NCBI RefSeq assembly: GCF_900156175.1
Contig: NZ_FTMV01000003.1
Coordinates: 413,575 to 477,574, forward strand
Direction of reading: 5' to 3'
Source of the DNA: Janthinobacterium sp. TND4EL3
GTDB taxonomy: Bacteria; Pseudomonadota; Gammaproteobacteria; Burkholderiales; Burkholderiaceae_D
DNA length: 64,000 bases
The first letter of the stretch is position 1; each line of letters starts with the position of its first letter. Shown piece after piece: positions 1 to 8,415 of the stretch. A program made the position numbers and the translations under genes. A model generated the notes under the pieces. It had not been told where the DNA came from, did not search any database, and worked only from the letters and a program-made list of their open reading frames with translations.

Positions 1-722
1 TCAACACGGACGCGTATCAGCCCTGCGAACGGGAACGGCAGCTGACGCGGCGCGTGCTGGAAGTGCTGCACGAGTGCGATCACCCCGTGGCGCTGATCAC
101 GAAATCGTCGCTGATCGAGCGCGATATCGACTTGCTGGCGCCGATGGCGGCAAAACGCCTGGCTGCCGTGGCCGTCACTGTCACCACGCTCGACCCGGCC
201 ATCGCGCGCACGCTGGAGCCGCGCGCGGCCGCACCGGCGCGGCGATTGCGCACCATCCGCACCCTGACGGAGGCGGGCATACCCGTGGGCGTGAGCATCG
301 CGCCCATCATCCCGTTCGTGACGGAACCGGAAATCGAGCAGCTGCTCGAAGCCGTGCGCGACGCGGGCGCCATCCACGCCCATTACGTCGTGCTGCGCCT
401 GCCGTGGGAAGTGAGCCCATTGTTCCAGCAATGGCTGGAAGCGCATTTCCCTGAACGGGCCCAGCGCGTGATGAACCGGGTGCGGGAAATGCGCGGCGGC
501 AAGGATTACGACAGCGCGTTCGGCGCGCGCATGCGGGGCGAAGGCGTGTGGGCTGACCTCATCCGCCAGCGCTTTGAAAAGGCCGTCCACCGGCTGGGGC
601 TGCACGGCAAGGGCGGGCGCTTCAAGCAGCTCGACAGCACGCAATTTCGCCGGCCGCTGGTGGTGCCGCCGCTGGGAAGCAGGGCAAAAGGGGGAAATGC
701 GGGGCAGCTGGATTTGTTTTGA
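1..722 (+). CDS. PA0069-family radical SAM protein, 3' part
   Basis: The reading frame is open from the left edge (first full codon at position 3) to TGA at 720-722, so the 5' end, including the CxxxCxxC cluster motif expected of radical SAM enzymes, lies outside the window. The visible part begins with NTDAYQPCERERQLTR and continues through HPVALITKSSLIERDIDLL and GIPVGVSIAPIIPF, which I recognise from the PA0069/SplB-like radical SAM family. It ends in a basic tail with GGRFKQLD. The substrate of this family is not known to me. A GTG at 54 is internal and not a real start. Family assignment is fairly secure; function is unknown. Confidence 0.8.
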   Translation, partial: NTDAYQPCERERQLTRRVLEVLHECDHPVALITKSSLIERDIDLLAPMAAKRLAAVAVTVTTLDPAIARTLEPRAAAPARRLRTIRTLTEAGIPVGVSIAPIIPFVTEPEIEQLLEAVRDAGAIHAHYVVLRLPWEVSPLFQQWLEAHFPERAQRVMNRVREMRGGKDYDSAFGARMRGEGVWADLIRQRFEKAVHRLGLHGKGGRFKQLDSTQFRRPLVVPPLGSRAKGGNAGQLDLF

Positions 723-909
723 ATTAAACCGTCGTCACGGCTGGTGCTGCAGGGTTGCGCTCATGGGCAGCAATGCGGGCGAGGCTGGCCTGCGGCTGGG
801 GGGCCGTCGCTCGCCGGAAGGGGCGGCGCGCTGGCGTCCGGGAGTCCTGAGACTGGGGCAGGGTTCAGGCTGTATCAGGCTATCTCAGGCGTCGCAAGGC
901 GCTGCGGCG

Positions 910-1527
910 CTATCGTGCGGGATTATCCTGTTCCTGCATCTGCGCCAGATGTTGCTCGATGGCAAAGACGTGCGGGTCGCTCTTGCCCAGTTCGCGCAGG
1001 GCGCTGGCCAGGTGCAGCAGGTATTCGCTGTTCGGCCCGCTGGGGCCGTTTGAGCGGGCGATCTGGCGCGCGATGTCCAGTTCCGATGCGGCGCCGAGGA
1101 AGGCGGCATTTTCTTCGTTGGCGATGTACACCAGGCCTTCGGTCTTGCTGCCGTCCTCGAAGGTGATCTCGGTGGCCAGGCGCAGGTAGCCGTTCTTTTC
1201 GCGGTGGTCGAGGTGGGCGAACACTTCGGGCGTGATCAGGTAGGCCATGCCGTCGCACACGGCGCCCGCCTGCGGCACGAGGGTGGCGACCCGGCCCGGC
1301 GCCATCGGCGTGCCCCGGTGGTCGTGCGATCCCTGCCAGAAGCGCCGCGTCCAGCCTGCGATGCTGGCGGGGCGGCGTTCGAGGTAGGGAAAATCGGCCT
1401 TGTAGATCAGCGAACCGTAGCCGAACAGCCAGACCTGCGCATGGCCGTCGAATGTGTTCATGCGCTGGTTGATGGCGATGGTGGCGGCGTCGATGGGCGA
1501 CAGGGCGTGCTGGTCAGGCTGGGTCAT
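910..1527 (-). CDS. ChaC-like gamma-glutamylcyclotransferase
   Basis: A 205-residue protein with the cyclotransferase signature FGYGSL at about residues 35-40 and the catalytic-Glu region HREKNGY (Glu about 110). ChaC-type enzymes split gamma-glutamyl peptides such as glutathione into 5-oxoproline and the remaining peptide in the cytoplasm. The gene follows the LysR gene on the same strand. The start used here is the ATG of MTQPDQHAL. An in-frame ATG at 1557 would add ten residues and would overlap the LysR stop codon as TAATG, which fits translational coupling, so 1557 is a serious alternative. Neither start has a strong Shine-Dalgarno sequence. Confidence 0.85.
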   Translation of the reverse strand: MTQPDQHALSPIDAATIAINQRMNTFDGHAQVWLFGYGSLIYKADFPYLERRPASIAGWTRRFWQGSHDHRGTPMAPGRVATLVPQAGAVCDGMAYLITPEVFAHLDHREKNGYLRLATEITFEDGSKTEGLVYIANEENAAFLGAASELDIARQIARSNGPSGPNSEYLLHLASALRELGKSDPHVFAIEQHLAQMQEQDNPAR

Positions 1528-1556
1528 GGTACAGGCGGAAAGCGGTGGATGCGCCA

Positions 1557-2501
1557 TTATAAGGGCCTGACCGCCGGCAGGGGGTCGCGGACGGCTCCCA
1601 CGTTCCACTCGTGCGTCTCGACATACTTGAACAAGAAGGCGATAAAGCTTTCGGCCGCCGGCGACAGCGAACGGCCTGTCTTCGTGTAGACGAAAAAGCG
1701 CCGCGTCAGTTCCGGCTCGTGCAGGGCGCGCATCTGCAGTTGATACAGTTTGACCATCGGTTCCGCGTACGGCAGGCACACCGTGATGCCCAGGTTGGCG
1801 CTGACCATGGCCAGCGCCGTCGTCATGAAGGTCACTTCGTTGTAGGGGTTGAGCGACAGCTCGCGAAACGCGCCGTGCATGTCGCGCAGCAGGCGTTCCG
1901 TGAACTGGCCCTGCAGCGAGATGAACGGGTAGTCGCCCACGTCGGCCCAGGTGACCCGCTCTTTCTGTTGCAGCGGATGCTGCTCCGGGAAGACCAGCAC
2001 GAAGGGCATTTCGAACAGCACTTGCGCGGCGATTTCCGCCGTCGGGTCGCGCTCGGGGCCGATGCCGAAATCGACTTCGCCGCTGAAGACGCGCGCCGAC
2101 ACGTTTTCCACCGGACAGTCGACCAGGCGCAGCTGCACGTCCGGGTGCGCCTGGCGGTAGGCGGCGATCACTTCCGGCAGCAGGGTGCACGCCATCATCT
2201 GCGGCGCGGCGATGCGCACCATGCCGGTCTTGAGCGCCTTGCGCTGGGCGATGCCGGCCATGGCGCCGTCGAGGTCTTCGATCATCTTCTCGAACAGCGG
2301 ATACAGTTCGCGGCCGATTTCCGACAGCTGCGTCTTGCGCGTGCTGCGCTCGACCACGCGCACGCCCAGCACGCTTTCCAGTTCCTTGATCAAGCCGCTC
2401 AAGGCCGATTGCGTCACGTGCAGGTATTCGGCCGCCAGGGTAAAGCTGCCGGTCTTGGCAAGCGCGACGAAGGCGCGCATCTGGCGCAGGCTGGGACTCA
2501 T
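1557..2501 (-). CDS. LysR-family transcriptional regulator
   Basis: A 314-residue regulator with the N-terminal winged helix-turn-helix of LysR proteins (MRAFVALAKTGSFTLAAEYL then VTQSALSGLIKELE, residues 8-50) and a substrate-binding-like effector domain from about residue 90. The start at MSPSLRQ is chosen because it puts the HTH at the usual distance from the N-terminus; the open frame extends upstream to 2630 but would cross the regulator's own promoter. It is divergent from the VOC/FAH/MAI genes, so it probably controls them in response to an aromatic intermediate. That role is inference from layout. Confidence 0.88.
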   Translation of the reverse strand: MSPSLRQMRAFVALAKTGSFTLAAEYLHVTQSALSGLIKELESVLGVRVVERSTRKTQLSEIGRELYPLFEKMIEDLDGAMAGIAQRKALKTGMVRIAAPQMMACTLLPEVIAAYRQAHPDVQLRLVDCPVENVSARVFSGEVDFGIGPERDPTAEIAAQVLFEMPFVLVFPEQHPLQQKERVTWADVGDYPFISLQGQFTERLLRDMHGAFRELSLNPYNEVTFMTTALAMVSANLGITVCLPYAEPMVKLYQLQMRALHEPELTRRFFVYTKTGRSLSPAAESFIAFLFKYVETHEWNVGAVRDPLPAVRPL

Positions 2502-2518
2502 GAGGTAATCCGATAAAT

Positions 2519-2534
2519 CAATGGTTAAATATTG
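2519..2534. promoter_or_regulatory. Candidate LysR-type operator
   Basis: The 118-bp divergent gap between the LysR gene and the VOC gene contains an interrupted palindrome, CAAT at 2519-2522 and ATTG at 2531-2534 separated by 8 bp, in a markedly AT-rich stretch. LysR regulators usually bind such AT-rich interrupted dyads between divergent genes. Position and symmetry support the call; binding is not shown. Confidence 0.4.
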
Positions 2535-2619
2535 TTTGTATGATAGCTGGAAGTCGATTCTAATGGTGAAAAGCTGAAAAACATCGCGCCCAGGGCGCCA
2601 TCCATCGGAGACAGACCGC

Positions 2620-3153
2620 ATGAAAATCAAGCAGATCCACCACGTCGCCTACCGCTGCATCGACGCGAAGCAGACCGTCGAGTGGTACGTCAAGCATTTG
2701 AACATGAATTTCGTCCTCGCCATCGCCGAAGACCTGGTGCCGTCGACCAAGGCGCCGGACCCGTACATGCACGTCTTCCTCGACGCGGGCCAGGGTAATG
2801 TGCTGGCCTTCTTTGAACTGCCGACGCAGCCGCCGATGGACCGCGACCGCAATACCCCGGCCTGGGTGCAGCACCTGGCGCTGGAAGTGGGCAGCATGGA
2901 GGAACTGCTGGCCGCCAAGGAGCGCCTGGTGGCGGCCGGCATCGACGTGCTGGGCCCCGTGAACCACGCCATCTTCCAGTCGATCTATTTCTTCGATCCG
3001 AACGGCCACCGCCTGGAGCTGGCGGCCAACGTGGGCACGCCCGAGATGATGGCCAAACTGGACGCCGTCAAATGGGAAATGCTGGAAGAATGGTCGCAGA
3101 CGCGCCGCGCACCGAAGCACGCCGCCTGGATGCACGCGCCGGCCGACGCCTGA
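2620..3153 (+). CDS. VOC-superfamily protein (glyoxalase/dioxygenase-like)
   Basis: A 177-residue single-domain vicinal-oxygen-chelate protein. The expected metal positions are visible: His8 in IHHVAYR, Glu66 in FFELP, His85 in WVQHLALEV and Glu133 in GHRLELAAN. The His/His/Glu pattern suits either a divalent-metal isomerase of the glyoxalase type or an extradiol-type dioxygenase. It is the first gene of a co-directional set with a fumarylacetoacetate hydrolase-like gene and maleylacetoacetate isomerase, so it may act early in that aromatic pathway. The last 20 residues (from about 155) are a Trp- and Arg-containing tail beyond the domain. The exact reaction cannot be read from sequence. Confidence 0.8.
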   Translation: MKIKQIHHVAYRCIDAKQTVEWYVKHLNMNFVLAIAEDLVPSTKAPDPYMHVFLDAGQGNVLAFFELPTQPPMDRDRNTPAWVQHLALEVGSMEELLAAKERLVAAGIDVLGPVNHAIFQSIYFFDPNGHRLELAANVGTPEMMAKLDAVKWEMLEEWSQTRRAPKHAAWMHAPADA

Positions 3154-3201
3154 GCGCCGTGGACTGACGCCACCTGAATACTACGCCACACAAGGAAAAC
3201 C

Positions 3202-4224
3202 ATGAAACTCGCAACCCTGAAAAACGGCAGCCGCGACGGCGCCCTGATCCTCGTCAGCCGCGACCTGCGCCAGTACCAGCGCGTGGCCGCCATCGCCCCC
3301 ACCCTGCAGGCGGCGCTCGACAACTGGGACGCCGTGGCGCCGAAGCTGGAGCAGGCCTACGCGGCCCTGAACGCGGGCCAGGCGCCCGACGCGCAGCCGT
3401 TTGACGCCAAACTGTGCCACTCGCCGCTGCCGCGCGCCTACCAGTGGGCCGACGGTTCGGCCTACATCAACCACGTGGAACTGGTGCGCAAGGCGCGCAA
3501 CGCGGAAGTGCCGGCTTCGTTCTACACGGACCCGCTGATGTACCAGGGCGGCTCGGACAGCTTTATCGGCCCGCGCGACCCTATCTTCGCCCTGTCGGAA
3601 GAGTGGGGCATCGACCTGGAGGCGGAAGTGGCCGTCGTCACGGGCGACGTGGCCATGGGTGCCAGCGTGGCCGATGCAGCCAAGGCGATTCGCCTGGTGA
3701 TGCTGGTCAACGACGTCTCGCTGCGCAACCTGATCCCGGGCGAACTGGCCAAGGGCTTCGGCTTCTTCCAGTCGAAGGCGGCCAGCGCATTTTCGCCCGT
3801 CGCCGTCACGCCCGATGAACTGGGGGCCGACTGGGCCGACAGCAAGCTGCACCTGCCGCTGCTGGTGGACCTGAACGGCCAGCCCTTCGGCAAACCCAAT
3901 GCGGGCGAAGACATGACCTTCAATTTTGCGCAGCTCGTCGCCCATGCGGCGAAGACGCGCGAACTGGGCGCCGGCAGCATCGTCGGCTCGGGCACCGTGT
4001 CGAACAAGCAGGGCAACCTGTTCGGTTCCAGCATCGAGCATGGCGGCGTGGGCTACTGCTGCCTGGCCGAAGTGCGCATGTATGAAACCATCGAGCACGG
4101 CGCGCCGAAGACGGCCTACCTGAAGTTTGGCGACACGGTGCGCATCGAGATGCGCGACGCGGCCGGCGCCAGCATTTTCGGCAGCATCGAGCAGGCGGTC
4201 GCGCTGTATGCTGGCCGCGCCTGA
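3202..4224 (+). CDS. Fumarylacetoacetate hydrolase-family protein
   Basis: A 340-residue enzyme of the FAH superfamily, which hydrolyses carbon-carbon bonds in beta-diketo acids such as fumarylacetoacetate. The metal-binding acidic residues are seen in WGIDLEAEVAVV and in VNDVSLRNL, and the FAH-fold segments FFQSKAASAFSPVAVTPDEL and GSIVGSGTVSN are present. It starts 48 bp after the VOC gene and ends 14 bp before maleylacetoacetate isomerase, which indicates an operon. Fumarylacetoacetase (homogentisate branch) and fumarylpyruvase (gentisate branch) are both possible. The neighbouring zeta-GST-type isomerase fits either branch. Confidence 0.88.
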   Translation: MKLATLKNGSRDGALILVSRDLRQYQRVAAIAPTLQAALDNWDAVAPKLEQAYAALNAGQAPDAQPFDAKLCHSPLPRAYQWADGSAYINHVELVRKARNAEVPASFYTDPLMYQGGSDSFIGPRDPIFALSEEWGIDLEAEVAVVTGDVAMGASVADAAKAIRLVMLVNDVSLRNLIPGELAKGFGFFQSKAASAFSPVAVTPDELGADWADSKLHLPLLVDLNGQPFGKPNAGEDMTFNFAQLVAHAAKTRELGAGSIVGSGTVSNKQGNLFGSSIEHGGVGYCCLAEVRMYETIEHGAPKTAYLKFGDTVRIEMRDAAGASIFGSIEQAVALYAGRA

Positions 4225-4238
4225 GGGGAGGGCGCCCC

Positions 4239-4889
4239 ATGAAGCTGTACACCTATTTCCGCAGTTCGGCCGCCTACCGCGTGCGCATCGCCCTCAATTT
4301 GAAGGGCATCGATTACGACAGCATCGCCGTGCACCTGCTGCAGGACGGCGGCCAGCAGCTGCTGCCGGCCTACCGCGCCGTCAACCCGTCGGCGCTGGTG
4401 CCGGCCCTCGATGACGACGGCGCCATCCTGACGCAGTCGCTGGCCATCCTCGAATACCTCGACGAGACGCACGCGGCCGCGCCCCTGCTGCCGGCCGACG
4501 CGCTGGGACGCGCCCGCGTGCGCGCGCTGGCGCTGGCGATCGCCTGCGACGCCCATCCGCTGACGAATCTGCGTGTCCTGAAGTACCTGAAAGGGACGCT
4601 GGGCCTGTCCGAGGAAACCAAGCAGGAATGGTACCGCCACTGGATGGCCGAAGGACTGGCGGCCGTCGAGGCGCTGCTGGCCCAGGGCGATCCTGCCGGC
4701 ACGGCCCTGTTCTGCCATGGCGACAGCCCCACGATGGCCGACTGCTGCCTCGTGCCGCAGGTGTTCAATGCGCAGCGCTTCGCCATCGACCTGGCGCCTT
4801 ACCCGCGCGTGGCGCGCATCCATGCGCATTGCGCCGGCTTGCCCGCGTTTGCCGCCGCCCATCCGTCGCGCCAGCCTGACGCCGAGTAA
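4239..4889 (+). CDS. maiA: Maleylacetoacetate isomerase (zeta-class GST)
   Basis: A 216-residue zeta-class glutathione transferase. The glutathione-dependent active-site motif SSAAYRVRIALNLKG (residues 9-23) is intact, followed by the thioredoxin-fold segment NPSALVPAL and the QSLAILEYLDE element, then an all-helical C-terminal domain. The enzyme isomerises maleylacetoacetate to fumarylacetoacetate, which the upstream FAH-like enzyme would then hydrolyse. It is the last gene of the set, and a strong terminator follows 25 bp downstream. A maleylpyruvate isomerase role is the main alternative. Confidence 0.9.
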   Translation: MKLYTYFRSSAAYRVRIALNLKGIDYDSIAVHLLQDGGQQLLPAYRAVNPSALVPALDDDGAILTQSLAILEYLDETHAAAPLLPADALGRARVRALALAIACDAHPLTNLRVLKYLKGTLGLSEETKQEWYRHWMAEGLAAVEALLAQGDPAGTALFCHGDSPTMADCCLVPQVFNAQRFAIDLAPYPRVARIHAHCAGLPAFAAAHPSRQPDAE

Positions 4890-4914
4890 GGTTGCGCCGC
4901 ATCAAACGCAAGCC

Positions 4915-4946
4915 GCCCCGGCCAGCATGCAGGCCGGGGCTTTTTT
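4915..4946 (+). terminator. Rho-independent terminator after maiA
   Basis: A perfect 9-bp GC stem, GCCCCGGCC at 4915-4923 and GGCCGGGGC at 4932-4940, with an 8-nt loop, followed directly by TTTTTT at 4941-4946. It lies just after the maiA stop and closes the aromatic-acid operon. Confidence 0.92.
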
Positions 4947-5029
4947 ATGCGGAATTGATTTTGGGCAGTCAATGCCTGCTTGCCGGTAGGCTACAATTTG
5001 CGTTTGCCCAAATATTTTACTGACGCGCC

Positions 5030-5809
5030 ATGACCGCAACAATCGTTCCTGCCAGCATCACCGATGCCCTGTCCCTGGCGCATGCTTCCTGGCGGCCCAT
5101 CCTGCTGCGCGGCCTGCACGCCGTGATGGCGGCCGATCCCGCCTACCTGCCGGCGCTGGCCGCCGACGATTACCTGCCCACGCAGGGCAGGCTGTTCGCC
5201 GCCTTTGCCTTGCCGCTGGCGCAGGTGCGCTACGTGCTGGTGGGCGAGGGGCCGTATCCGCGCGCCGACAGCGCCACGGGCGTGTGCTTCATGGATGGCG
5301 CCGTCGGGGGGCTGTGGTCGGCGACGGGCCTGTCGAAGCCCGTCAACCGCGCCACGTCCCTGCGCAACTTCATGAAGATGCTGCTGGTGGCCGATGGCCA
5401 GCTGCAGGCTGGCGATACTTCCGGCGCCGCCATGGCGCCCGTGGCGGCGGCCGCGCAGCTACCGGACAGCGGCGTGATCCAGACCCTGCCCGACTTGCAG
5501 CGCAAGATGACGGAACAGGGCTTTTTGCTGCTCAACGCGGCGCTGGTGTTCCGTTCCCACGTGCCGCCCGTGCAGGATGCGCGCGGCTGGCTGCCCTTCC
5601 TGCAGGTGGTGCTGGAAGCGCTGGCACGGCCGGGCGGCGCGGCCCTGCCGCAACTGGTGCTGTGGGGCAAGATTGCAGAGCTGATCAAGCGCTTGCCGGC
5701 GGCGGCATTGTTGCCGCAGGTCACGGCGGAACATCCGTATAATCTGTCCTTTATCGGCAACAGCGACATGCAGGCCTTGTTCGGCCCGATGCAGCTGTTG
5801 CGTGCCTGA
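5030..5809 (+). CDS. Uracil-DNA glycosylase-like protein, catalytic Asp missing
   Basis: A 259-residue protein that aligns by eye with family-1 uracil-DNA glycosylase along its length. LLLNAALVFR (Asn169) matches the uracil-recognition strand, LVLWGK (about 210-214) matches the WG segment, and AEHPYNLS (His235) matches the HPSPLS leucine loop. The water-activating motif GQDPYH is here GEGPYP (residues 72-77), so the catalytic Asp is Gly and the final His is Pro, while the Tyr is kept. Ordinary uracil excision is therefore doubtful. It may bind DNA or another base without cleaving, or use a different mechanism. The NADAR gene follows 38 bp downstream. Homology is secure, activity is not. Confidence 0.75.
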   Translation: MTATIVPASITDALSLAHASWRPILLRGLHAVMAADPAYLPALAADDYLPTQGRLFAAFALPLAQVRYVLVGEGPYPRADSATGVCFMDGAVGGLWSATGLSKPVNRATSLRNFMKMLLVADGQLQAGDTSGAAMAPVAAAAQLPDSGVIQTLPDLQRKMTEQGFLLLNAALVFRSHVPPVQDARGWLPFLQVVLEALARPGGAALPQLVLWGKIAELIKRLPAAALLPQVTAEHPYNLSFIGNSDMQALFGPMQLLRA

Positions 5810-5847
5810 GATTGAATTGGCGCCTGTCTGGCGGAAGTGCGGGGAAT

Positions 5848-6399
5848 ATGCAAATCAGTAACGTGGAAGAATTGAAGGCGTGGATCGCGGCCGGCGGCGT
5901 GCCCGACTATCTGTATTTCTGGGGCCACACGCCGGCGCAGCCGCAGGTGCCCGACAAAAGCTGCTTCAGCCAGTGGTTTCCGTCGCCGTTCAGCCTGGCG
6001 GGAGTGACGTATGCGACGGCCGAGCATTACATGATGGCGCAAAAGGCGGCCCTGTTTGGCGACACGGCCGTGCAGGCGCGCATCGTGGCGGCCGAACGGC
6101 CGTCGGAAGTGAAGAAGCTGGGGCGCGAAGTGGCCAATTTCGACGCCAAGGTCTGGGAAGCGGCGCGCGCGGGCATCGTCTTCGATGGCAACTTTGCCAA
6201 GTTCTCGCAAAAAGCCGCGCTGCGCAAGTTCCTGCTGGGCACGGGCGAGCGCGTCATCGTCGAAGCCAGTCCCGTCGACCGCATCTGGGGCGTGGGCCTG
6301 GCGTCGGACAATCCGCGCATCGGCGATCCATCGCGCTGGGACGGCTTGAACCTGCTGGGGTTTGAGTTAATGAAAGTACGCAGCGCTCTGCGTGCCTGA
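5848..6399 (+). CDS. NADAR-family N-glycosidase (YbiA-like)
   Basis: A 183-residue protein of the NADAR family. Recognisable segments are CFSQWFPSPF, the core YATAEHYMMAQKAALF, then FAKFSQKAALRKFLLGTG and the C-terminal DRIWGVGLA and NLLGFELM. Members cleave N-glycosidic bonds: YbiA removes ribosyl groups from early riboflavin intermediates, and other members remove ADP-ribose from nucleic acid. The ATG at 5848 gives a normal-length protein; a TTG at 5812 is possible but less likely. It lies directly after the degenerate uracil-DNA-glycosylase gene on the same strand, so the two may be co-transcribed. Confidence 0.88.
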   Translation: MQISNVEELKAWIAAGGVPDYLYFWGHTPAQPQVPDKSCFSQWFPSPFSLAGVTYATAEHYMMAQKAALFGDTAVQARIVAAERPSEVKKLGREVANFDAKVWEAARAGIVFDGNFAKFSQKAALRKFLLGTGERVIVEASPVDRIWGVGLASDNPRIGDPSRWDGLNLLGFELMKVRSALRA

Positions 6400-6482
6400 G
6401 CAGTACTGTTGTTTTCCTGATGCCGCCGCGCCTGGCGCGGCCGGCCATGCCCCTGCCAGCCCTGTGGTCATCGCGGGGCGCT

Positions 6483-6511
6483 CTGACAAACCCCGCCGAA
6501 TTTGTTATACT
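6483..6511 (+). promoter_or_regulatory. Sigma-70 promoter of the isc operon
   Basis: CTGACA at 6483-6488 and TATACT at 6506-6511 are separated by 17 bp and lie about 80 bp before iscR. Both hexamers are close to consensus and the spacing is ideal. The -10 element is overlapped by the IscR box, which explains autorepression. Confidence 0.75.
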
Positions 6512-6531
6512 TGACTAAATCATTCAACTAC
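6507..6531 (+). promoter_or_regulatory. Type 1 IscR-binding site
   Basis: The sequence from ATACTTGACT at 6507 to 6531 matches 23 of 25 positions of the type 1 IscR consensus (ATASYYGACTRWWWYAGTCRRSTAT). It covers the end of the -10 box and the start region of the isc promoter, where a [2Fe-2S]-IscR dimer would repress transcription when clusters are plentiful. Confidence 0.85.
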
Positions 6532-6588
6532 TCGGGGTTTGAGGAGTTGAAAAACCGCAATATTTTAAACCAGTTGACCAGAGGATGT

Positions 6589-7065
6589 ATGCGTCTGACT
6601 ACAAAAGGCCGTTTTGCCGTGACTGCGATGATCGATCTTGCCCTGCGCCAAGGCAAGGGACCGGTCACCTTGTCCGGCATCAGCCAGCGCCAGTCGATTT
6701 CCCTGTCCTACCTGGAACAGCTGTTCGGCAAGCTGCGCCGGCATGAGATCGTCGAGTCGATCCGCGGTCCGGGCGGCGGCTACAGCCTGGCGCGCCGTGC
6801 CGACAAGGTGACGGTGGCCGACATCATCATCGCCGTCGACGAGCCGCTCGATGCCACGCAGTGCGGCGGCAAGGAACATTGCCACGGCGCCGACGCGGCC
6901 ACGGGGGCGCGCTGCATGACGCATGAATTGTGGTCCACGCTCAACGAAAAAATGGTCGATTATCTGGATTCTGTGTCCCTGCAGGACCTGGTCGACCAGC
7001 AGAGACAAAAGATTGCCGAACAAAGCGTGATGGTGATGCACCGTAACCACGCCGCCCTCGGTTGA
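6589..7065 (+). CDS. iscR: Fe-S cluster assembly transcription factor IscR
   Basis: A 158-residue Rrf2-family regulator that senses Fe-S status and represses its own operon in the [2Fe-2S] form. The winged HTH occupies residues 1-75 (MRLTTKGRFAVTAMIDLA; SISLSYLEQLFGKLR; GPGGGYSLAR). The cluster ligands are Cys92, Cys98, Cys109 and His112. The ATG at 6589 is preceded by AGAGG and gives the family's normal N-terminus. The spacing Cys98-x10-Cys109 is five residues longer than the x5 spacing of E. coli IscR, so the cluster loop carries an insertion. It heads the isc operon, 40 bp before iscS. Confidence 0.96.
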   Translation: MRLTTKGRFAVTAMIDLALRQGKGPVTLSGISQRQSISLSYLEQLFGKLRRHEIVESIRGPGGGYSLARRADKVTVADIIIAVDEPLDATQCGGKEHCHGADAATGARCMTHELWSTLNEKMVDYLDSVSLQDLVDQQRQKIAEQSVMVMHRNHAALG

Positions 7066-7105
7066 ACATAACAAAATACCAAGTTGCTGATTGCAGGAGT
7101 TATTG

Positions 7106-8362
7106 ATGAACGCCCCAGAAAAAAACGTAGGCCAAGTGCACTTTGAAACCGCACCGCATTTCCCGATCTACATGGATTACTCGGCCACCACGCCGATCGA
7201 TCCCCGCGTCGCCGACAAGATGATTCCCTACCTGCGCGAGCAGTTCGGCAATCCGGCATCGCGCAGCCACATGTATGGCTGGACGGCGGAAAAAGCCGTG
7301 GAAGAGGCGCGCGGCCACGTGGCGGCCCTGGTGAACGCCGATCCGCGCGAAATCATCTGGACTTCCGGTGCGACGGAAAGCAACAACCTGGCCATCAAGG
7401 GCGCGGCGCAGTTCTACAAGACCAAGGGCAAGCACATCATCACCGTCAAGACCGAGCATAAATCGGTGCTCGACACGGTGCGCGAACTGGAACGCATCGG
7501 CTTCGAAGCGACCTACCTGGAACCGCAGGACAACGGCCTGATCACCGTCGAGCAGCTGGCCGCGGCCGTGCGCCCGGACACCATCCTCGTGTCGGTGATG
7601 CTGGTGAACAACGAAATCGGCGTGATCCAGCCGATCGACGAGATCGGCGCGTTCTGCCGCTCGAAAGGCATCATCTTCCATTGCGACGCCGCACAGGCGA
7701 CGGGCAAGGTCGTCATCGACCTGCAAAAGACCAAGGTCGACCTGATGACCTTCACCGCACATAAAACCTACGGCCCGAAAGGCGTGGGCGCCCTGTACGT
7801 CTGCCGCAAGCCGCGCGTGCGCCTGGAAGCGCAGATGCACGGCGGCGGCCATGAGCGCGGCCTGCGCTCGGGCACCCTGCCGACGCACCAGATCGTGGGC
7901 ATGGGCGAGAGCTTCCGCATCGCCAAGGAAGAGATGGACAGCGAAATCGGCCGCATCCAGGCCTTGCGCGACCGCCTGGCCAAGGGCCTGCAAGAGATCG
8001 AAGAAGTCTACATCAACGGCGACATGGACCACCGCGTGCCGCACAACCTGAACGTCAGCTTCAACTACGTCGAAGGCGAGTCGCTGATCATGGCGATCAA
8101 GGATATCGCCGTGTCGTCCGGTTCGGCCTGCACCTCGGCCAGCCTGGAGCCATCGTACGTGCTGCGCGCCCTGGGCCGCAGCGACGAACTGGCGCACAGC
8201 TCGATCCGCTTCACCATCGGCCGCTTCTCGACCGAGGAAGACATCGACTTCGCCGTGAACCTGCTGAAATCGAAAGTACACAAATTGCGTGAGCTGTCGC
8301 CGCTGTGGGACATGTTCAAAGAGGGAATCGATATCAATTCGATTCAATGGGCCGCGCATTAA
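7106..8362 (+). CDS. iscS: Cysteine desulfurase IscS
   Basis: A 418-residue PLP enzyme that takes sulfur from L-cysteine as a persulfide and passes it to IscU and other acceptors. The PLP lysine is Lys220 in [12 protein letters not shown], and the persulfide-forming Cys342 lies in the mobile loop [14 protein letters not shown]. The His of TEHKS and the substrate-site segment [12 protein letters not shown] are present. The ATG at 7106 follows the ribosome site GCAGGAG. The N-terminus is about 14 residues longer than that of E. coli IscS. It is the second gene of the isc operon. Confidence 0.97.
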   Translation: MNAPEKNVGQVHFETAPHFPIYMDYSATTPIDPRVADKMIPYLREQFGNPASRSHMYGWTAEKAVEEARGHVAALVNADPREIIWTSGATESNNLAIKGAAQFYKTKGKHIITVKTEHKSVLDTVRELERIGFEATYLEPQDNGLITVEQLAAAVRPDTILVSVMLVNNEIGVIQPIDEIGAFCRSKGIIFHCDAAQATGKVVIDLQKTKVDLMTFTAHKTYGPKGVGALYVCRKPRVRLEAQMHGGGHERGLRSGTLPTHQIVGMGESFRIAKEEMDSEIGRIQALRDRLAKGLQEIEEVYINGDMDHRVPHNLNVSFNYVEGESLIMAIKDIAVSSGSACTSASLEPSYVLRALGRSDELAHSSIRFTIGRFSTEEDIDFAVNLLKSKVHKLRELSPLWDMFKEGIDINSIQWAAH

Positions 8363-8415
8363 CCAACACGTGGCCTCTGTGATGGGGCCGGCAAGAATAT
8401 TAAAGGAGCATCAAA

